DNA of 63,146 bases from Chloroflexota bacterium (GCA_003551705.1 PUNJ01000059.1:1-63146); one strand, 5' to 3'. Positions 42,016-51,654 are shown, counted from the stretch's first letter. Notes: generated from the sequence alone by a model not told the origin. Numbers and translations: made by a program.

Positions 42016-42813
42016 ATGATTATCGTCGGTGAGAAGATAAATACAAGCCGCAGGAGTATATCCGAGGCGGCGGAGAAAAAGGACGCGGAGTTCATCCTGA
42101 TGATGGCCCGGGAGCAAGCAGAAGCCGGGGCCGGCTTCATCGATGTCAATGCCGGCACCTTCCTTGATCAGGAAGTTGATCGTCTATGCTGGTTGGTGGA
42201 AACAGTCCAGGGCGGCCTGGACCTGCCTCTATGCCTGGATAGTCCTAATCCAGATGCGTTGGCCGAAGCTATGAAGCGCCATAAAGGCGAGCCGATGATC
42301 AATTCCATTTCACTGGAACCGGACCGGTACCGATCGCTTCTCCCTGTAATCACTTCACGTCCCTGTCGGGTTATTGCCCTTTGTATGGCTGAGACGTCGA
42401 TGCCGACTACCGTGGAGGAACGGTTCACGGTGGCCGCCGAGCTGATCAGCAGGCTCACGGGGGAGGGCATTCCCCTGGAGAAGATCTATGTCGACCCACT
42501 GGTGCAACCAGTTTCTGTTGACACCAATATGGGGCTTGCTGTGCTTGGAGCCATCCGCAGGATAATGGAGGCGTTCCCAGGTGTAAACACCATTTGCGGT
42601 CTGTCGAACATATCCTATGGTCTGCCGCATCGCCATCTGATCAATCGGAACTTCCTGGCAGTGGCCATTGCTTCGGGTCTGAATGCCGCGATTTTGGATC
42701 CCACCGACAGACAACTGATGGCAACTCTTCTATCCATCGAGTTGCTTCTGGGGCGGGATGAATACTGCCAGAACTACATTGAAGCTTACGAGAATGGCCG
42801 TCTCGTTGCATAG
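42016..42813 (+). CDS. methyltetrahydrofolate:corrinoid methyltransferase (AcsE/MtrH-like, pterin-binding fold)
   Basis: 265 residues, the length of AcsE-type methyltransferases. It starts with IIVGEKINTSRRSI, then EQAEAGAGFIDVNAGTF, LCLDSPNPDALAEAM, PMINSISLEPDR and NTICGLSNISYGLPHR, all parts of the TIM-barrel pterin-binding site with the DVN-G and SNIS-GLP signatures. It moves a methyl group between the corrinoid protein and tetrahydrofolate. The corrinoid protein and the substrate methyltransferases follow in one operon, so the flow is from substrate to corrinoid to THF, or the reverse. Confidence 0.87.
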   Translation: MIIVGEKINTSRRSISEAAEKKDAEFILMMAREQAEAGAGFIDVNAGTFLDQEVDRLCWLVETVQGGLDLPLCLDSPNPDALAEAMKRHKGEPMINSISLEPDRYRSLLPVITSRPCRVIALCMAETSMPTTVEERFTVAAELISRLTGEGIPLEKIYVDPLVQPVSVDTNMGLAVLGAIRRIMEAFPGVNTICGLSNISYGLPHRHLINRNFLAVAIASGLNAAILDPTDRQLMATLLSIELLLGRDEYCQNYIEAYENGRLVA

Positions 42814-42865
42814 TCATTCACTTGCATGATTGATCATTTCCATATGAGTCTGAAGGAGGTTCAAT

Positions 42866-43504
42866 ATGAGTGACTTCAAGGCGTTGTCAGATGCCGTTAT
42901 CAAGGGGGACATAAACGCTGCGGTGGCCCAGACCCAGCAGGCGCTTGAAGCTGGTCACAACCCACATGACGTCATTGACAAGGGACTGGTCGCCGGTATG
43001 GACGAGGTCGGTAACAGGTTCTCGAAGGGCCAGTTCTTTGTGCCCCAGATGCTGCGAGCGGCCAAGACCATGCAAGAGTGCATGAAGCTGCTTCACCCCT
43101 TGCTGAAAGAAGGGGACGTTGTCTCGAAGGGCAAGATATTGATAGGTACTGTCAAGGGTGACCTGCATGATATTGGCAAGAACCTGGTTGCCATGATGCT
43201 GGAGGGGGCTGGCTTTGAGATTGTAGACTTGGGTGTGGACGTACCGCCGGAAAAGTTTGTGGAAAAGGTGCAGGAGAATAGACCGGACATCGTGGCCATG
43301 TCCGCTCTGCTTTCCACTACGATGCCGGCCATGCCGCAAACTATCACAGCCATCGAAAAGGCCGGGTTACGGGACAAGGTCAAGGTTATGATAGGCGGGG
43401 CGCCTGTAACGGAGAAGTACGCCCAGGAAATCAAGTCGGATGGCTATGCCTCTGACGCCGGCGGCGCTGTAAACAAAGCAAAAGGCCTATTGGGCATTCC
43501 GTGA
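42866..43504 (+). CDS. corrinoid-binding methyltransferase subunit (MttC/MtbC-like)
   Basis: 212 residues. An N-terminal helical cap (ALEAGHNPHDVIDKGLVAGMDEVGNRFSKGQFFVPQMLRAA), then a Rossmann-like B12 domain with the cobalt-ligating GDLHDIGKNLV (D-x-H-x-x-G), SALLSTTMPAMPQTI and VMIGGAPVTEKYAQEI. AAGGAGG precedes the ATG. It carries the methyl on cobalt between the MttB-type proteins and the pterin methyltransferase, and is the client of the activator at 39496-41934. Confidence 0.93.
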   Translation: MSDFKALSDAVIKGDINAAVAQTQQALEAGHNPHDVIDKGLVAGMDEVGNRFSKGQFFVPQMLRAAKTMQECMKLLHPLLKEGDVVSKGKILIGTVKGDLHDIGKNLVAMMLEGAGFEIVDLGVDVPPEKFVEKVQENRPDIVAMSALLSTTMPAMPQTITAIEKAGLRDKVKVMIGGAPVTEKYAQEIKSDGYASDAGGAVNKAKGLLGIP

Positions 43505-43532
43505 AAGTCCTTGGATACGAAGGGAGGCGCAC

Positions 43533-44984
43533 ATGAAACCAATGGGTATACCCACTTTTCAGCCCCGGCTTAAGGTACTGGACCGCAAGCAGGCGCTGGC
43601 GATTCACAATGCAGCCTTGGAGATACTTGAGAAGACCGGCTTCAAGATGGAGCATCCCGGTGCGCTGGAGATGCTCACCGGTGCGGGGTGCAGGGTCCTG
43701 AGCGATGGGCGCGTCAGGTTGCCCGGCTATCTCGTGGAGGATGCCCTGAAGTCGGCCCCCAGACAGATAGCCCTTCATGACCAGAAGGGGAACAAGACCA
43801 TGCCGCTCGTCGATGGCAACCCCTTTTACGGGACGGGTTCTGATGCCACCTTTACCATCGATGTGGAAACGGGCCAACGCCGGCGGGCGGTGTTGAAGGA
43901 CGTCGCCGATTTCGCCACGGTTATAGATGCTCTGGACAACATTTCCTTTAACATGTCCATGGCGAACCCTGAGGATGTGCCGGAGATCAAGGATATCTAT
44001 GTGCAGGTCTTTGCTGAGATGGTCAAGAATACCAACAAACCCCTGGTATTCATAGCTGACAGCGGCCGCGATTTGGCCCGGATATACGATATTGCCTGTC
44101 TGGTATGCGGGGGTGAAGAAGGTTTCCAGCAGAGACCATTCATGCTCAATTACTCGGAGGCCATCAGTCCTCTGCGCTTCCCTGAAAACGTAATGGAGAG
44201 GCTGATATTTTGCGCTGAAAAGAAGATACCCATATGTTTTCCATCCGGCGCCAATGCAGGCGGTGGATCACCCATCACCCTTGCCGGGGCCATGGCTTTA
44301 GGTATAGCCGAGAACCTGGTGGGCCTGGTTGTGCACCAGATGGCCGGCAAGGGCTCGCCTTTCCTGTTCGGTCCCAATGTCAGTACGCTGGACATGAAAC
44401 ACAGCATCGTCTCCTACGGCTGCCCTGAGTGGAGCTTGACCCAGGCTGCCCTGGCTGACATGCGGGACGAACTATACGGGCTGCCTGTGTGGGCCTATGC
44501 TGGGGCATCCGACGCCAAGGTGATGGATGCTCAGGCTGGAGCGGAGGCCATGTTCTCCATAGTCACGGCTATGCTTTCGCGTTGCGATCTGGTACACGAC
44601 GTGGCTTTTCTGGAATATGGCTTCACGTCGTCTCTCGAGATGGCTGTCATGGCAGACGAGTATATAGCCATGAGTCGCTTCTTCGTCGACGGTATCCCGG
44701 TAAGTGACGAGACCTTGGCCCTTGATGCCATTCACCGGGTGGCCGGTCAGGAGCCGAGTTCGATATTCCTCATGGATGATCATACCTATGAACACTTCAT
44801 GCAAGCCCAATTTCTACCCCGGCTTATCGATCGGAGCCGGCATGATGCCTGGGCGGAGGCAGGATCCCTGGACATGTACAGGCGGTGCAATGTCGAGGCC
44901 AGGAGGTTGCTGGCTGAACACGAGGTTGAACAGAAGCCGGAAACGGTACTCAAGGAAATCGACAAGGTAATCAAGCGCAACTAG
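43533..44984 (+). CDS. trimethylamine methyltransferase-family protein (MttB homologue without pyrrolysine), copy 1
   Basis: 483 residues, the usual MttB length. DRKQALAIHNAALEILEKTGF at the N-terminus, FYGTGSDATFTIDVETGQRR, PSGANAGGGSPITLAGAMALG and LPVWAYAGASDAKVMDAQAG mark the family (COG5598). The frame is uninterrupted, so no in-frame amber codon is present and it is the non-pyrrolysine type. Such proteins demethylate quaternary amines such as glycine betaine or related compounds and transfer the methyl to the corrinoid protein. GGGAGG precedes the ATG. The exact substrate is not readable. Confidence 0.87.
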   Translation: MKPMGIPTFQPRLKVLDRKQALAIHNAALEILEKTGFKMEHPGALEMLTGAGCRVLSDGRVRLPGYLVEDALKSAPRQIALHDQKGNKTMPLVDGNPFYGTGSDATFTIDVETGQRRRAVLKDVADFATVIDALDNISFNMSMANPEDVPEIKDIYVQVFAEMVKNTNKPLVFIADSGRDLARIYDIACLVCGGEEGFQQRPFMLNYSEAISPLRFPENVMERLIFCAEKKIPICFPSGANAGGGSPITLAGAMALGIAENLVGLVVHQMAGKGSPFLFGPNVSTLDMKHSIVSYGCPEWSLTQAALADMRDELYGLPVWAYAGASDAKVMDAQAGAEAMFSIVTAMLSRCDLVHDVAFLEYGFTSSLEMAVMADEYIAMSRFFVDGIPVSDETLALDAIHRVAGQEPSSIFLMDDHTYEHFMQAQFLPRLIDRSRHDAWAEAGSLDMYRRCNVEARRLLAEHEVEQKPETVLKEIDKVIKRN

Positions 44985-44994
44985 AGGGGGCAGC

Positions 44995-46434
44995 ATGGCA
45001 GCCGCTATTCCACTGTATAAGCCCCTGGTTACTGATGAGGTTGAACAGATCGATCAGGGGGCGCGCTACATACTGGAGCACGTAGGAATCAATGTTTTGG
45101 ACAATGCCTGTCTGGACATGCTGGGCGAGGCTGGAGCCGAGGTAGATCGCCCGAACCAGATGGTCAAATTCAGGCCTGACTGGCTGGACTCGGCATTGGC
45201 TCAGGCACCATCTAGCTTCGTATTGCATTCAAGGGATGGATATAACGATATCCACCTGGGTGAAGGCAAGGTGCACTTCACAAATGGGGGCAGGGTCTTC
45301 CATTTCAGGGACGGCCGGACGGGACAGTACCGGTATACCATGCTGAGACACGTGGCCCGAACTGCTGCCCTGGTGCAAAATCTGGACTATATCAGGTTCT
45401 ACATGATTGCCTGCCAGGCTCACACCGTCAAGAGGGAGGTATATCATCTGAACGACTTCTTTCACTCCTTCAACAACACTACAAAGCATGTAATGGGGGG
45501 GTGTGACAATCTGGAGGGCGCCAGGCAGGTATGGGAGCTTGCTGGCTTCATTGCCGGAGGTGAAGAGCAGCTACGCCGGAAGCCGTTCCTTTCGATTGTT
45601 GTAAATCCCATTAGCCCGCTCACCATGGAGTCCAACATGCTGAATGTATTGCGGTTCTGCTGCACGCATGGCATCCCGGTAGCTTGTGACCCGTCGCCCA
45701 TGGCCGGAGCTACATCACCGGTTACCCTTGCTGGGACTCTTGCACAGATGCATGCTGAAGCTCTGGCCTGTGCGGCCATAAGCCAGGTTTTTTCTCCCGG
45801 CGCCAAGGTCCTCTATGGTGCGGTTCCTACAGTAATGGACATGCGCAAGATGGATGTCACCATGGGCTCGATTGAAATGGCAATGATGAATGCGGCGGCG
45901 GTGCAGCTGGCCGGGTTGTACAAACTACCCATATTTGGGACCGCCGGGGTGACCGAATCCAAGATATCAGACGTTCAAACGGGATCTGAGAAGAGCATGT
46001 CCAGTCTACTGGTTGCCATGGCGGGGGCTGATTGTATCCATCTGGCGGCTGGCATGCTGGACTCAGCGAACTCAATTTCGTATGCTCAGTATGTGATTGA
46101 TAACGAAATTATCGGCACGATTCACAGAGTGCTTTCTGGAATCCGGGTGGACCAGGGGACCTTGGCTCTGGATGTAATTGGCGAAGTGGGGGCGGGTGGC
46201 AACTATGTCATGCATGATCACACCATCGAATACATGATGGATGAGTTTTTCTATCCACAACTCGCTGTGCGCTCCAGTTACGATGTCTGGGAGGAACAAG
46301 GCCGCCCTGATATGCTGAGTCGCTCGAAGGAAGTTGTGCAAAGGGTTCTGGCAAAGAGTAAAGGCGGTGTCCTGGGACCGGATCTGGTGTCCAGGATACG
46401 GAAGACTTTTCCTGGTATACAGAATGCGCAATGA
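44995..46434 (+). CDS. trimethylamine methyltransferase-family protein (MttB homologue without pyrrolysine), copy 2
   Basis: 479 residues, paralogous to the preceding gene but strongly diverged: VEQIDQGARYILEHVGINVL, GGRVFHFRDGRTGQYRYT, SPMAGATSPVTLAGTLAQ, LPIFGTAGVTESKISDVQTG and YVMHDHTIEYMMDEFFYP. Again no amber codon. It begins ten bases after copy 1, with GGGGG as ribosome site. Two linked MttB homologues suggest either two substrates for one corrinoid protein or a heteromeric enzyme. Confidence 0.86.
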   Translation: MAAAIPLYKPLVTDEVEQIDQGARYILEHVGINVLDNACLDMLGEAGAEVDRPNQMVKFRPDWLDSALAQAPSSFVLHSRDGYNDIHLGEGKVHFTNGGRVFHFRDGRTGQYRYTMLRHVARTAALVQNLDYIRFYMIACQAHTVKREVYHLNDFFHSFNNTTKHVMGGCDNLEGARQVWELAGFIAGGEEQLRRKPFLSIVVNPISPLTMESNMLNVLRFCCTHGIPVACDPSPMAGATSPVTLAGTLAQMHAEALACAAISQVFSPGAKVLYGAVPTVMDMRKMDVTMGSIEMAMMNAAAVQLAGLYKLPIFGTAGVTESKISDVQTGSEKSMSSLLVAMAGADCIHLAAGMLDSANSISYAQYVIDNEIIGTIHRVLSGIRVDQGTLALDVIGEVGAGGNYVMHDHTIEYMMDEFFYPQLAVRSSYDVWEEQGRPDMLSRSKEVVQRVLAKSKGGVLGPDLVSRIRKTFPGIQNAQ

Positions 46435-47038
46435 TAGAGAAGGTCTTGTTGAGTCCCCAAAGGTTCGTCGCTTGCTAGCTTGCAGGGTATTCAAGCCTGC
46501 CTTGATTCATCTTCAGCTATCGAGAAGGTCGCCGCACCTGCGCATAGACTATGTTCCGTCATACCTGCACATAGCGCCCCGGGCGCTGGAGGACCGGCTC
46601 CGGCGGGAAATCAGGGTGGCTGAAAAGAAAAGGCAGGAAGTGACCCTGCTCTATGGAGAATGCTTCCCGGACATGCAACATTTCTGTCAGTTAAGCGGGG
46701 TCCACAAAATACCTTGCCTGCACTGCTATCAGATCCTCTTGGGACATGAGAGGTTTCAGCGGTTAATGGACCAGGAAGCCGGCACCTTCTTCGTAGAAAG
46801 CGACCTGATTACACATTTCAAGGAATATTGCCTGGACCCCTTGGAACTTCATGACCAAGAGATGCGCTACCTTTTCTTTGGCAATTACAAAAAGTTGCTC
46901 TATGTGCGCCAACCTGGTGATCCAGACCTGACTCCTGAGGTGGAAAGCCTGGCCGGCATTCTTCAACTGACGGCCGAGATACAGGATGCTGACTACTCGC
47001 ACCTTGAGCGGGAACTGGCCAAACTGGGGTTTTTGTAA
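46424..47038 (+). CDS. DUF1638 family protein
   Basis: 204 residues. The family pattern is visible: IDYVPSYLHIAPRALEDRLRREI, VTLLYGECFPDM (Cys), HKIPCLHCYQILLG (C-x2-C), AGTFFVESDLITHFKEY and KLLYVRQPGDPDLTPE. DUF1638 genes often travel with corrinoid methyltransferases, but no biochemical role is known to me. The Cys residues could bind metal or cobalamin. The ATG at 46424 overlaps the end of the MttB gene by 11 bases, so it belongs to the operon. Confidence 0.75.
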   Translation: MRNDREGLVESPKVRRLLACRVFKPALIHLQLSRRSPHLRIDYVPSYLHIAPRALEDRLRREIRVAEKKRQEVTLLYGECFPDMQHFCQLSGVHKIPCLHCYQILLGHERFQRLMDQEAGTFFVESDLITHFKEYCLDPLELHDQEMRYLFFGNYKKLLYVRQPGDPDLTPEVESLAGILQLTAEIQDADYSHLERELAKLGFL

Positions 47039-47297
47039 CGTTATCTGGCCCGGGAAATGGTCAGCGGTCGTGCCATCCTCGAGAAACTGTTCTCAAGTAC
47101 CGTGTGAATAGCCGGGTCTCGCCAAAATAAGCACCCGAACATCATGCCGTCAGGTATACTCCTCCTTCGAGTTATGTAACAGCAGCCTACTTGGTCCGGA
47201 ACTTGCTCGTTACCCAGCCATAAGCTCGTGCAACTCGTTGTTAATGTGCGGTACAGTAAGCTTTAAGCAAGGGAAGAATTAGTTCACAATGCAGTAG

Positions 47298-47333
47298 GTG
47301 ACGGACTGGTCGCTTCGGCGGCCAGTCCGTCAC
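47298..47333. terminator. bidirectional terminator-like hairpin
   Basis: GTGACGGACTGG / CCAGTCCGTCAC, a perfect 12-bp stem with a 12-base loop, between the convergent methyltransferase operon and MFS gene. No U-run follows. The region 47039-47297 otherwise holds nothing I recognise. Confidence 0.6.
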
Positions 47334-47362
47334 GTATGGCACCATGACCGCTGCCTTGTTTC

Positions 47363-48892
47363 TCAAGTCACTGTGTCCTGGTCCTGCTGTGTCGGGGGAA
47401 GAGTGATACCTCTTTGTTCTTTTTCGTACCTTCTCTGTACACTTGCCAAGGAGACTACTGCTGAGGCGGCTGCCAGTATTGCGCCAGTGATGTAGGCCCA
47501 ATGAAGCCCGCTCAGGAACTGGTCGATCTCTGCCGGGGTGAACGATCCAGGTTGACCCGATAGCGTGATCGGGGCTATGCCATAGAGCACGGCTGCGGCA
47601 ATACCGATACCCAACACCATGCCTACATTGCGCATGGCAGCCAGTATGCCCGAGGCGACACCCAGGTAGACCGGGGGCACGTTGCCCATAACGGCGCTGT
47701 TATTGGGACTGCCAAATATGCCCATGCCGAAACCGAAGATGGCCAATCGCCAGACAACATCCATGACGGAAGAAGATGTATTCAGAGTGCTCAAGAGCGC
47801 GAGTCCCAGGCAGGAAAGCCCCATGCCCAGAAAGGCGAGACCCCTGGTACCCATGCGGTCGGAAATGATTCCGCTGATCGGTGCTACCATGAGCGCTGCG
47901 AGGGGTGAAGCAGCCATGACAATACCTACCGTCCCCACGGACTGTTTGAGGACAAAGACAAGATAGAAGGGCGTAAGGAAGATGGCACCATAGATTGCCA
48001 TGAAGCTGAGCAGAGCAGCCAGGTTGGCGAAACCGAAGGTACGGTTGGAGAACAAGGATAGATTGAGCATGGGCTGGGGCGATCTCATCTCGATCCAAAT
48101 GAAAACAAGGCTGGAAAGGATTGCGACCGCGATCATGATCAGGCCTGCAGGGGACAACCATCCCCAGTCCTGGCCCCTGTTGGAGTAGAGGAGTATGGTT
48201 ACGAGAAATACCAGGGCCGCCAGGGCGCCGGGATAGTCCAACGTTTGTCCCGGCTTCTTGGATCCTGCCGGTATGACTCGCAAGCACCACAGGAATGAGA
48301 AGATGCCAATGGGGATATTGAGGAGGAAGATTGCCCTCCATGTAGCATGTTCGGTTATCAGTCCGCCCAGTGTAGGTCCGGCGGCCAGTCCGACCGATAT
48401 TGCAATGGCGCTGATGCCCAGAGCCTTGCCCCTCTCATGTGGGGGAAAGGCGGATGTAATGATGGCGAAGCTTACCGACATCATCATGCCGGCTGCGAGG
48501 CCCTGCAGGGACCGGAAGGCTATCAGCATCCATATCGACTGGGAAAGAGCGCAGAGGACCGAAGTGATGGTGAAGGCTGCCAGGCCGGTGATGAATACCT
48601 TCTTGTAGCCTAACATATCGCCGAGACGGCCATAGAGGAGAATGAGAGAACTGATGGTTAACAGGTAGACGGTTGGTACCCATTGAGCGACACCGATGTC
48701 GGTCTGGAAGTGGTTGGTGATGTTCGGAAGTACGGTATTGACTATGGAAGCATCCAGGGGGCCCATGATATTCCCGATCATGACGGCGAGGAGGACTTGC
48801 CATTTCTTCTGGTATACCTTGTCATCAATGCTCATACGAATGAATCCGTCTTCGTTGGGGGTGCGGTCTGCGTAGCCAATAAGGTCATGCAC
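47363..48892 (-). CDS. MFS transporter of the DHA2 (EmrB/QacA) drug-exporter family
   Basis: 509 residues with about 14 membrane helices, as in DHA2 transporters. Motif A-like LLYGRLGDMLGYKKVFI, the GPTLGGLITEHATWRAIFLLNIPIG motif C/D region and AIPMG-type ends are clear: LDASIVNTVLPNITNHF is the diagnostic helix 1. It would export toxic compounds by proton antiport. The start is uncertain: 48892 lies in a GTGCATGCAC palindrome without a ribosome site, and an internal ATG at 48835 is also possible. It is alone on its strand. Confidence 0.88.
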   Translation of the reverse strand: MHDLIGYADRTPNEDGFIRMSIDDKVYQKKWQVLLAVMIGNIMGPLDASIVNTVLPNITNHFQTDIGVAQWVPTVYLLTISSLILLYGRLGDMLGYKKVFITGLAAFTITSVLCALSQSIWMLIAFRSLQGLAAGMMMSVSFAIITSAFPPHERGKALGISAIAISVGLAAGPTLGGLITEHATWRAIFLLNIPIGIFSFLWCLRVIPAGSKKPGQTLDYPGALAALVFLVTILLYSNRGQDWGWLSPAGLIMIAVAILSSLVFIWIEMRSPQPMLNLSLFSNRTFGFANLAALLSFMAIYGAIFLTPFYLVFVLKQSVGTVGIVMAASPLAALMVAPISGIISDRMGTRGLAFLGMGLSCLGLALLSTLNTSSSVMDVVWRLAIFGFGMGIFGSPNNSAVMGNVPPVYLGVASGILAAMRNVGMVLGIGIAAAVLYGIAPITLSGQPGSFTPAEIDQFLSGLHWAYITGAILAAASAVVSLASVQRRYEKEQRGITLPPTQQDQDTVT

Positions 48893-49337
48893 GGTGCATG
48901 CACGGATGAGGCCAGTATAACACCGTGGGCCGTGGCCTCACAAATTGTGGGAAGCGAGGGTGGCGGCGGAACCCCGCTGGTATTGGATGTGGGGTGGTTT
49001 TACAAATCTGGCTTGACTTCCGCCGGTCCCCGTCTGAAGGTGTTTCCGGTTCCCCAATAGCTGAACCTCTATTACCCCCCCATGTAACTTCGGCTAAACG
49101 AAAGATGCCCTCATCACTATTAAGCAACCTGTTTCAAAAACAATCGTTATCCCGTCTAAACCGATACTCAACAACCAGTAACCGGTATTGAACCGGCTGG
49201 CTGATAACATAAAAACGAATTGAAGCTTCGGATGGCGAAATGTTAAGAAGCGCGCCTTGGGCCTGTTCTGCAGGCTGGTCGATCTTGGTGGCGCATACTT
49301 CCCGGAAGACCGGGAGTAATGAAAGGAGGCCAAATAA
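48893..49337. other. intergenic region of 445 bases
   Basis: Divergent spacer. The only clear items are the palindrome GTGCATGCAC at 48893-48902, a CCCGG/CCGGG mini-hairpin at about 49301-49316 and the GGAGG ribosome site at 49325-49329 for the secreted protein. No gene is supported. Confidence 0.35.
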
Positions 49338-50417
49338 GTGAAGAAAAGGACATTGTTTATCATCCTGGCTGCAGTCATGGTTCTGGTGCTGTCCAGCGTG
49401 CCGGCTATGGCAGATAACAAGTCGGTAGACACAAAAGTCACGGTTATCGGTGGCGGTGGAGGGAGTGCTCCAATAATCAAGGCCATGTGGGTACAGGATA
49501 CGACCCCCTACTTGGAAGACGGTGATCCTGCGCATGTGCAACCCGGTTCACAGTTCCTGCCCCCTATGAAATTCGAGGGCAAGAAGGACCTCGAGTTCTG
49601 GGTAGTCGTAACAGACCCTGAGGGTGTATCAACCATCCAGTTGGTCGAGATCAACGTGTACTATCCTGATGGGGCCCACAAGTTCCAGTTGATCCTGGAA
49701 AAGGTGGACAAGTGGGAAGTCGGTATACCGGCGTACCAAGCTGCTCTAAGCTCATGCCTTGTCAAGTACGGGCCAGGTTACGATCATGCTAACGTACAAC
49801 ACCAGTTGGATCAGTCGCTGTCAGCGGTCTATATGGCTACGGGGTACATGCACTACCATCAGCCGGCCGGCACATATGCTTTCTGTGCTGATGCCATGGA
49901 CACTTTTGGCAACTGGGCCAGCACGGATGAGACCGACCTCTGCAGCTCTTTCTGGTATATTCCTGTGCCAGCCCTCGAATTGGACTTCAAAAAGGTAGAC
50001 TACGGTACTGTCCAGGTTGGAGCCCAAAAGATGGTCGGTGGCGACAGGACATTCCTATCTAAGGACGGCAAGCCTACTGTCCGCAATATCGGCAATACGC
50101 CCGTGCAGATCATGGTTGCTCAGGACGATATGGGCTTTGGATATAGCGGAATCGGTGCCGACAAGGAATGGAACGTACAATATAAGGCCAGGCTCGGACA
50201 TCTTCCAGCTGACCTGGTCTACTTTGAACCAGGTTGGGCAAAGGGTGATGCGGTACCAGTCTCGATCCCATGGACCGTGTTGCCGAACATACTTCCTCTA
50301 TGCACCACTGACAAGATGGACTTTGGTATCGAAGTGATCAAGTCAAAGCCTTCGGTGAAATGCGGGGAGATGCTCATAGGCTGGAGGATACCTGGTCCTC
50401 CTAACAACGCAAGCTAG
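49338..50417 (+). CDS. secreted protein of unknown function
   Basis: 359 residues. GTG start with GGAGG eight bases upstream. A Sec signal peptide (KKRTLFIILAAVMVLVLSSVPAMA) is cleaved before DNKS. The mature chain has a Gly-rich hinge (VIGGGGGSAP), then beta-rich domains with EFWVVVTDPEGVSTIQLVEINVYYPDG and LELDFKKVDYGTVQVGAQ, resembling Ig-like extracellular modules. There is no membrane anchor. It is followed by a second exported protein with a C-terminal anchor, so the two may form a surface complex. Function unknown. Confidence 0.7.
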   Translation: MKKRTLFIILAAVMVLVLSSVPAMADNKSVDTKVTVIGGGGGSAPIIKAMWVQDTTPYLEDGDPAHVQPGSQFLPPMKFEGKKDLEFWVVVTDPEGVSTIQLVEINVYYPDGAHKFQLILEKVDKWEVGIPAYQAALSSCLVKYGPGYDHANVQHQLDQSLSAVYMATGYMHYHQPAGTYAFCADAMDTFGNWASTDETDLCSSFWYIPVPALELDFKKVDYGTVQVGAQKMVGGDRTFLSKDGKPTVRNIGNTPVQIMVAQDDMGFGYSGIGADKEWNVQYKARLGHLPADLVYFEPGWAKGDAVPVSIPWTVLPNILPLCTTDKMDFGIEVIKSKPSVKCGEMLIGWRIPGPPNNAS

Positions 50418-50432
50418 AGATCGATGGAGACG

Positions 50433-50471
50433 GAAAGCCACGCGTTCGCCCAGGCGGGCGCGTGGCTCCTT
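50433..50471 (+). terminator. intercistronic hairpin
   Basis: GCCACGCG (50437-50444) pairs with CGCGTGGC (50459-50466); flanking AAA and CTCCTTT extend the pairing. It lies between the two secreted-protein genes and may reduce read-through or stabilise the mRNA end. Confidence 0.5.
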
Positions 50472-50507
50472 TACCGGAAATGCCGTCAGACCATGAGGAG
50501 GCGGGAA

Positions 50508-51536
50508 ATGAAGATGTACAGGTTTGCGATTTTGCTGGTTGCCATCCTGGTCTTGTTGCAAGCCGCAGGCGTACTGGCTGCAACAGGCTTTGGTATGGGT
50601 CCAGCCACCCTGGAGGTGCAACGCGGCATCAAGGGCTGGGACATCCAGGAAACGCTGTTCATTATGTACACGGGTGAGTCGGACCGGCCGGTCAGTTTGA
50701 GTACTTCGGGCGAAATAGCGGATTGGCTATCCTTCCATGAAGGGGAGGAGGCATCCGGTCCCACCCGTACCATAACAGCGGCGAATAACGAGTGGACATA
50801 TACGCCCGTGACCATAAGCGTGCCCGTAAACAGGCTAATAGGGCAAGCAACCGGAGTAGTGCACGCGATGACAGAGCCCGACACGGATGCCGGCGAAACG
50901 GTAGGCATGTACAGCGAGGTCCAAGTTGTCGTGCAGGTGACCGCCCGTAAGAACATTCCAGCGGGGACCAGCCTCGTCCCTCTCTCCCCGGAGCCATTTG
51001 ACCTCACCGGTAACGACTATAAGGTCGGACATGGATCGGTGGGTCTCACGCTTGATGTGCAGAACGTTCCCAGTAATGTTGCCGTGGACCTGACGGTGAT
51101 GAAGGACGTTCCGGACAGTTTATTGGCCGATTTGCAGTTCCTGGCAGAGCGGGTCCGGTTGGAGATAATGGATGCTGCCTACGTAATTGCAGCTTCTCGA
51201 GTTAATCTGGAGCCTGAGTTCGTCAACGATGCCCTTATGCAGTTGAAGGTGGGTCGTGCCTGGGCAGACATGTACGGAGTTGAAAACATCCGCATATGCA
51301 GAATTGGTCTGAATTCCGAGGTGTTGGATACCGTGTTTGTAGGATACGATGGGGACTCAGCCGTCTTTGAGGCAGTTAGTAACGGCGATTTTAGCCATTT
51401 CGCTTTGGTGAGCGTCAGTTCAGACTCTTTCACAGATATCAACTGGTCGCTGATTGGCGGAATCGCTGGAGGAATGGTGCCTCTGGCCATAGTGGGCATT
51501 TTGCTCATTAGAAGAAGGCGTGAAGCCACATCATAG
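50508..51536 (+). CDS. exported, membrane-anchored protein of unknown function
   Basis: 342 residues. The ATG at 50508 follows GGAGGCGGGAA and opens a signal peptide (YRFAILLVAILVLLQAAGVLAA). The ectodomain starts with GMGPATLEVQRGIKGW and is beta-rich in the first half (a VSLSTSGEIADWLSF-type domain); the second half is helical (LADLQFLAERVRLEIM). A single C-terminal helix, WSLIGGIAGGMVPLAIVGILL, ends in RRRREATS, a stop-transfer anchor. It is the second gene after the secreted protein. The tail could in principle be a sorting signal, but it lacks a known exosortase motif. Confidence 0.68.
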   Translation: MKMYRFAILLVAILVLLQAAGVLAATGFGMGPATLEVQRGIKGWDIQETLFIMYTGESDRPVSLSTSGEIADWLSFHEGEEASGPTRTITAANNEWTYTPVTISVPVNRLIGQATGVVHAMTEPDTDAGETVGMYSEVQVVVQVTARKNIPAGTSLVPLSPEPFDLTGNDYKVGHGSVGLTLDVQNVPSNVAVDLTVMKDVPDSLLADLQFLAERVRLEIMDAAYVIAASRVNLEPEFVNDALMQLKVGRAWADMYGVENIRICRIGLNSEVLDTVFVGYDGDSAVFEAVSNGDFSHFALVSVSSDSFTDINWSLIGGIAGGMVPLAIVGILLIRRRREATS

Positions 51537-51654
51537 TCTTGTTCATGCAAGTCTTCACAAGGTAGTCCGCAAAGCATATTATTTGCAGACTCCTGAACGC
51601 GCTCTGCCTAGTGATGACGAGCCTTTAGATTGACCAGGGACCTGGTATGCTCTG

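Noticed and set aside
43533-46434. Pyrrolysine-dependent MttB genes
   Set aside because: Both frames run full length with no in-frame amber codon, and no pyl genes are near.
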